The notes under the pieces are model-generated. The model ran no database searches and had not been told where the DNA came from. It was given only the letters and a program-made list of their open reading frames with translations. This document shows, one piece after another, positions 58,291 through 64,000 of a stretch of 64,000 nucleotides of DNA. Location: NCBI RefSeq assembly GCF_016859285.1, contig NC_053420.1, positions 6,617,501 through 6,681,500 on the forward strand, given 5' to 3'. Position numbers and translations under genes: made by a program. Source of the DNA: Xiphias gladius. Its lineage: Eukaryota > Chordata > Actinopteri > Istiophoriformes > Xiphiidae. How positions within the stretch are numbered: position 1 is the stretch's first letter; each line of letters begins with the position of its first letter.

Positions 58291-61200
58291 TTAAAAGGCC
58301 GATCCGTCACAGATGATGTTCTGGCCTCGGCCGGGGAACAGCTCCATCTGCCAGAACCGAGGATCAGCGTACACTAAACAGGTCAAAAGGTCAGAGGGAA
58401 CTACTGTAAACTGAGTGTTAGGACCTGACAGCTTCAGCAGCCACATGAAGCACATGGTTTTTTAATATGACACACATTCTCTCCTGTTAAACCTGTAGGC
58501 ATTTTTACACTGTTAACAGCCTGAAAGCAAGCAGTTGCGATTCAGTGGAAAATATTCACTCTTTGACATGTTACTGTTAATAAGATTTGTGGTTTGAGCT
58601 CACAGCCAAGTCACATGACTCAATCTGGATTTTTATCAACTCAGAGTTTTCTGTTTGGTCTAATCAAATGAATAAATATAAACGGGTTCATTTGACTGTT
58701 TCATATATTCAAAGTGTTGCTGTACAGTGTGCGACAGTGTTCTGCTGATCCTATTGACTATCAGAAACTCAAGGACCGCTGATGCATCTAGCAATGTTAG
58801 GACAATTCATTTATGAATTCATTTATTTATTGGGCAGCCTGGAAATCAGTCTGGTGTGGTAATCCAATAATAACTGCCTATATTATAATTTGTGTTCACA
58901 AGATGAAAACAAAGAACCTCCCTAGAAAGCACACAGGTGCATGCAAGATAATAACTTGTGCTAAAAGTATTTTAAATATTTTTTATCTTGTGCACACAAA
59001 TATTTACCTTATGTGTATAAGATGTGTGTGCACAAATTGTCATTCTTATTAAATTATCATAATTTATATCCTCAAGATAATAATATCTTTTATTTATCTA
59101 TTCTTTGTTTTATTGGATAGTGGGGAAAAATGTTTTTATATGAAATGTATTGAAATCCTTATCAGTCTATAGTTTTAATCCACTGGCAAACTTCTAGATA
59201 TTTGTTACATACAGAGCCCCCAAAGAAATTTTCTTAATTATTTGTGCGCATGCGTTATCAATTCATATGGATGACACAGTAAATTATTCACGGAAGATAA
59301 TAATAACATATATTAAGTACTGAGACGCAGGGGGAAAATGTAGTCATGAGTTATATAGAAAACCTTATCGGCCTGCATTAGTAATTTACTCATTATTTCT
59401 TAAATAATAACTTCTGGATCATTCACAAATGATCATAATTTGTGAGCACAAGATAAAAAATATACAATATATATTCAGGGGTTCTGATTAAATTTATTTA
59501 TGTAGTCATATATTTATTGCGTAGTGGGCAAAATGTATTTGTAGCCTGCTGTGATCACAAGACCAGAGTTTATTTTTACTTTTTGAAGTTGTAATTTTGA
59601 CTCTTGTCAACATGTTTGATGTGTTTTGTATTTTTTGTTGATAAAAACAGAAGCTGCCAGTTTTACCCATGTCTCCAGTCGTCAGCCACAGGTTGAAGGA
59701 GCTGCAGTGTTTCTGACAGCGTTGGACGGGCAGAACTCGAACTGTTGGCAGCCCCTCGCCCACCACCAGCCAGCCCAACACCCCGACACCCTGTAACACA
59801 GGCAACAATTCAAACTTACAGCTAAGGCTGAGGGTAAATTTGTGATCAATGATGATGGAGGGCTACAGAAAACCACTGACAGTCTAAACTCTGCTAAAAT
59901 AAACTCTTAACCGCATTTGCACATAAATGCACCAATCAAACCAAGCAATCTGCATTTTAAACCTCATTTCCACACAGATTTTTGTAAATAATAAGTACAA
60001 AAAAAAAATGTTTTGAGGTGGTGGCAAATCTACACCCAGCAGATGCAAAGGAGAAAAAAATATATTTGTGTGCACAAATTAATTAATCGAGAGCATCATT
60101 TATTAATTCATGTCCACAAATTCACAGAAAACAGCATTAAACAATATTGCTGACATTTTAACATATGCTTAAGTTGACATTAAGTAGTTATATCCACGGA
60201 TCTCCATCCAAATCAAAAAACTAAAATCAAAACTGCATTAAATTCACATGATTTTCTACACAACACCTGCAAGTCCCTGTTGAAATCTATTTCAACAAAC
60301 AGCACAAATAATTTATGTATCTGGCAAACACCTACAGTCTAATATGTGGGACTTTCAGTATCTACACATTACATTACATTCGAAAACAACAGAGTCAACT
60401 CAAATGTGATAAATTCAGCAAACAGCTCGCACGACAAATAGAGTTCCTGATCTTTGGCTGTGTGGGATCTGTGATAGACACCTGAGTGAATTTTTGAGCT
60501 GTGTATGTTGTTGTATGAACTGAACTGACAGTAGATACAAGCAGTGGGCACTGATTTAATTCTGACATCCAGGAATGTCTGCAAAAACCAACCTCACGAC
60601 AACAACACACGAGTTTAAAGTACATGTAAGAAAAAAGGATATTGTGTTTAACTTGCTTCGGCAGACTAGTTGTTATTTTGCATTTTATTTTGAAAGGATA
60701 CTCCCAGTTTATTACAACATGTTTTTTGGTTTTTTTTGTAGTTTTCTCAACCATTCTTGTCCATAACAATAACACTGTGCTCAGGCCTATTGAGTCTTCC
60801 AGTCTCTCAGTGTGGGGGCGTCTGGATGTGATGTGAACTCAGCTGAACTCACCTTGCTCTGGGAGTTAGTGCTGTGGGTGACCAGGCAGCGCTGCAGGAT
60901 GGTCCCAGCACTGTCCAGTAGGGGGCAGAGCTCAGCCTTTGGGAAGAGCCACCTCAACACCTTCTCCCTGGTCCCAGAGCTGAACCTCCTACGGAGACAA
61001 CATAACACACACCGTTAATCAGCAGTCACAATCATTAAATACCACTGGGTTTTAGGGAGACTCGTGTTATTTAACAGATCAAACAGAGCTAAATGTTAAT
61101 CCACATCAATCCACATCATTTACAGTTTTTTATGTTCTGAAAACTATTAATAGCTGAACAAAATTATGTACCAGAGGAGGGTGAAATTGGCGGGTCCTTG

Positions 61201-61576
61201 AGGGAGGCCGTGGTTGTGGGTCTGCAGACCGTCACCGTCTTCCAGCAGAATGGACATGGACCCTGAATGGGCCAAGTAGAGCTCCTCAAGCTGCTGCCGC
61301 TGGACACTGAGGGACTCCCCACCCTGCAGGGACCAGTATGAACAAGGAGAAACCAGTATGAACAAGCAGGAAACGGTTGCTATTCAGATTGCCAGCCCTG
61401 GCTGTGTTGACTTCTGACCTTCAGCAGGACGAGCTGTGGCCCACGTCGCAAATTCACACTCCCTCTAAGGCTCTCTGGGACTTCCAGCACCGAAGAGATC
61501 TCTGCACAGCCCGAACAGTTGACCAGACTCTGCCTGGGAGAGCCGGCGCTCCACCATTCATGGAAACCTGCAAAAC

Positions 61577-61612
<36 letters not shown>

Positions 61613-63302
61613 GCACACGTCAAACTACAAGCCTTAACATCAAACTAAAATTCAGCGTATTTTTGGACATGGTATTTCTTCTTTGTGACGTCGTACATAA
61701 ATTCTAAATATGCTAAATATCAACATGTTTACATCAGTATGGTATCTGCTGACAATAATAATAACGACAGGTTATTAACAAAGTATTAGCGTAAATGAAA
61801 TTTTGGGCTGAAGGTGGTATGAGATGAAAAGCCAGGGGATTAAAATTATTACAGTTCATATTCTGGGGACCACAATTTGTACCCAATGTATCCAATTTCA
61901 CAGCATTTCATCGAATAGTTGTAGAGATGTTTTGGTAAAAACAGAAAATCTCAACCTAACAGTGGCACTAGAGGAAAAGTCAGGGGATCACCAAACACAT
62001 TAGGACACTTTTTCTGCGAACCAAAAATGTCTGTACAAAATTGTGTGTTAATCCGTGGATTTAATGCTGAAGACGTTTAGGAGAGCATTTGTGCTTTTTA
62101 ACCTTGAGGCTTTTAGTGGGATCTGTTTAAAGACTCACAGGTCAGGGCAGTGTTTTCACGGCATTTCAATGGGGAAATACTCCAAGGAAAAGTTAAATGA
62201 CAGGCTCACATTTAGATAAAGTTTAGATATTTACTACTTTCTCATTCGTGAAAAACTGTGTTTGTGCTTTTAGGTTTGTGTTTTTGAGAGAAATTAGAGA
62301 CAGAAATAAAAAGAGACAGACAAGCGCGATCATGATCACACCTTGCAGGTTGTACTTCTTGGCGATGGGCAGGGACAGCAGGCGGACATGGCTGAGGGGG
62401 GAGGACCAGTTGTAACAGCCCAGGTTGACCAGACCCAGCTGGGGGGCACTCTGGGGATAAGTGAAGGCCAGTACCACCACCAGCAGGAAGCCCACTGCCA
62501 CCACAAACTGCAAAGACAACAGGAGCATTACCAACACTGAGAGCTGTCTCCTTCCGCAGAGCACAAAGAATTATGAATAAACCCTCCTGCTCTGTATACT
62601 CAACGACAACTAAATGATTTGTTTTACAACAAGAAAAATAAAATAATTGGTATTTTCTAGAAATAAATTCCTCTACCAAGTGGATCTTCGCTGTGATTAT
62701 CCCTCCTGCCCATATTGGGTAAGACACAATCGCGTCCTAGCACAATTTTGAGCTTTATATGAGGCTTCAGCCTTTGAGTTAGTCAAACCCAGTGGGTATC
62801 TTTCAAAGTTATGGTCTTTTCAGTAGGGAATTCCTGTATTGTTCTCTTGCTGAGCTGCTGTGGAAAAAGAGAGAATTTCCACAGCGGAGACACAAGGAAA
62901 ATCTTTGTGGCAAAACCTCACAAGGGTCCTCCAGTGGTAAAGAGTTTAAAAAAAAAAAAAAAAAATTAAAGACAACAATTACAAGCTAGAAAAAAGCAAT
63001 CACATCGTCAGATTTAAGAGGTAGTGAACTGCATAAGCTAAGTGCTTTTACGTGATAGGAGTCAGTGAATAATCAATTATATTTTCTATTCTATTTGCAT
63101 TGGCAGGCCTGACCTTGATGGTGGCCCTCAGGATGGGGAACTGGGGAGGCTCTCTCCTGGGCTCATTGGTCTCCAGGACCTGCTTGATGAACCTCTCGAT
63201 CTCCCTCTCCGACATGCCGTAGCGGTAGCCCGACTGGCGGAGGATGTCGATGCTCTCGGACAGTTTGTCATAGATACACGGCTCACTCATTGTCGTTCCC
63301 AT
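58291..63302 (-). CDS. c6orf89: Bombesin receptor-activated protein C6orf89 homolog
   Basis: Seven coding exons in transcript order: 63302-63114, 62507-62342, 61567-61419, 61323-61172, 60988-60853, 59790-59667, 58373-58291; phases agree and the total is 332 residues (human 347). The N-terminal IYDKLSESIDILRQSGY, GMSEREIERFIKQVLETNEP and PPQFPIL closely follow human C6orf89. Next come one membrane helix (about 64-80, VVAVGFLLVVVLAF), the conserved RLLSLPIAKKY, a luminal domain with NCSGCAE and RCQKHC cysteine pairs, and the C-terminus IICDGSAF (human ICDGTAF). The known protein is a single-pass Golgi-associated protein linked to a bombesin receptor and to histone deacetylase activity; its biochemistry is poorly defined. 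The middle is divergent, so this may be a paralog, not the direct ortholog. Met1 (63302) and Met5 are both possible starts; the frame stays open upstream to an acceptor at 63354. Confidence 0.88.
61574..61612. repeat. c6orf89: (CA)n next to the exon 3 acceptor of the C6orf89 homolog
   Basis: On the coding strand this is a (TG)n tract followed by gtgtgttttgcag, directly before the exon starting at 61567. Confidence 0.9.
61860..62090 (-). mobile_element. Partial reverse copy of the 8240-8760 repeat
   Basis: The phrases tcgaatagttgtagagatgt and ggcactagaggaaaagtcag ggatcaccaaa are the reverse complement of the start of that family. Located in intron 2 of the C6orf89 homolog. Confidence 0.6.
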
Positions 63303-63353
63303 GGCGACAGCAGTGACGGCGGCTTCTTGGTCAAACGCGTCGAACTTCAGCTG
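63303..63353 (-). other. c6orf89: 5' untranslated part of the start-codon exon, C6orf89 homolog
   Basis: The minus strand reads gaccccacag|CAGCTGAAGTTCGACGCG up to the ATG, so the exon probably begins at 63353 (or at 63350, since CAGCAG offers two acceptors). The untranslated first exon was not found and may be right of the window. Confidence 0.5.
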
Positions 63354-63356
63354 CTG

Positions 63357-64000
63357 TGGGGTCTATGAACATGGTGTCACCTGTGAAGTCATCTGAGATG
63401 TTAACTGCCCCTACATTACTTTCAACACCAGCTAATTACCTTCACTGGGGATGGAGTTTGATAGAGTTTTGTCGAATCTGAATCCAGCTTTGAATCCGCT
63501 TATCATATCCGAATCCTTTTACATCCCTTATTAAAATCGTCTTAGCCACAGAGATTATACCGTGCTAAAAAGGGTGTAGGGCTTCCGCTACATATTTTAT
63601 CACTGCTCTGTGACATTCATTAACACTGTCCTCACTCATTTCCCTTTTGCTGCGAGGGAAAATGGGGTTTACTTCTCACTTTGGGGCTGTGCTAGACCCG
63701 CAGAGGCCATAGAAGCTACATTAAAAACACAGTGGAAATAATACAAATTCAACTGTATCATTCAGCTATCGACCCCCATGCCCATACAGAGGTTATGACC
63801 TATCATTGCTAGTATTTAAACTCAGATGTGAGTCATTTCACAAGAATGTTGATGAAACGCTTTCATGCTTCTCATATTCTCAGCCTGACTATGCTTATGA
63901 ACACTGGGACACAGATCTCACTGTTAACTGTAGTATCAGTTGTATAACTGATACCATAAATGAAAACAAAAACAGTGAAGACGTTTGTTTGCGTTGGTGC
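63357..64000. other. Right edge, presumed intron 1 of the C6orf89 homolog
   Basis: No exon or recognisable repeat was found. Composition is ordinary, with short chance frames only. Confidence 0.45.

Noticed and set aside
62242-62727. 161-codon minus-strand frame over exon 2 of the C6orf89 homolog
   Set aside because: It is a shifted-frame shadow of the real exon 62507-62342, which alone keeps phase with its neighbours.
1-64000. CRISPR array, operon, prophage or toxin-antitoxin system
   Set aside because: The split genes, microsatellites and repeat families show vertebrate DNA; the tandem arrays present are simple microsatellites without spacer structure.

Overview
This window is vertebrate nuclear DNA, almost certainly from a spiny-rayed teleost fish. 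Short exons (66-190 bp) with GT-AG introns, long (CA/TG)n microsatellites, no operons, and several repeat families that I recognise as abundant in percomorph genomes all point that way. Four genes can be rebuilt exon by exon, with reading phase agreeing at every coding junction.

Layout. 1-9.43 kb has no coding exon; it is repeat-bearing and ends in paired polyA signals, so it may be the long 3' UTR of a plus-strand gene lying left of the window. 9.43-16.8 kb is intergenic. 16.83-20.3 kb (+) is a compact TATA-driven gene for a parathyroid-hormone family peptide, best matched to fish Pth4 (118-aa precursor, 87-aa mature chain). 20.3-24.6 kb is repeat-rich and contains an L2-like retrotransposon relic. 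24.6-about 41.2 kb (+) is cept1, choline/ethanolamine phosphotransferase 1 (426 aa). 43.9-about 52.06 kb (+) is dram2, a six-helix lysosomal/autophagy membrane protein (276 aa). 57.5-63.4 kb (-) is a homolog of bombesin receptor-activated protein C6orf89 (332 aa), converging tail-to-tail on dram2. cept1 and dram2 are also neighbours in human 1p13.

The strongest unusual observation is in cept1. Two 85-nt exons with identical phases (33079-33163 and 34179-34263) encode alternative versions of the same 29-residue segment. Skipping both or using both breaks the frame, so they behave as mutually exclusive exons.

Other points are two predicted upstream ORFs in the pth4 leader, one created by the exon 1-exon 2 junction; (TG)n tracts abutting four 3' splice sites in three genes; a near-identical 250-bp direct duplication flanking the dram2 start exon; and transposon copies nested two and three levels deep. 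The four genes share no obvious pathway: Pth4 is a secreted peptide, CEPT1 makes ER phospholipid, DRAM2 acts in lysosomes/autophagy and the C6orf89 family is Golgi-associated. No bacterial, viral or CRISPR-type system is present.
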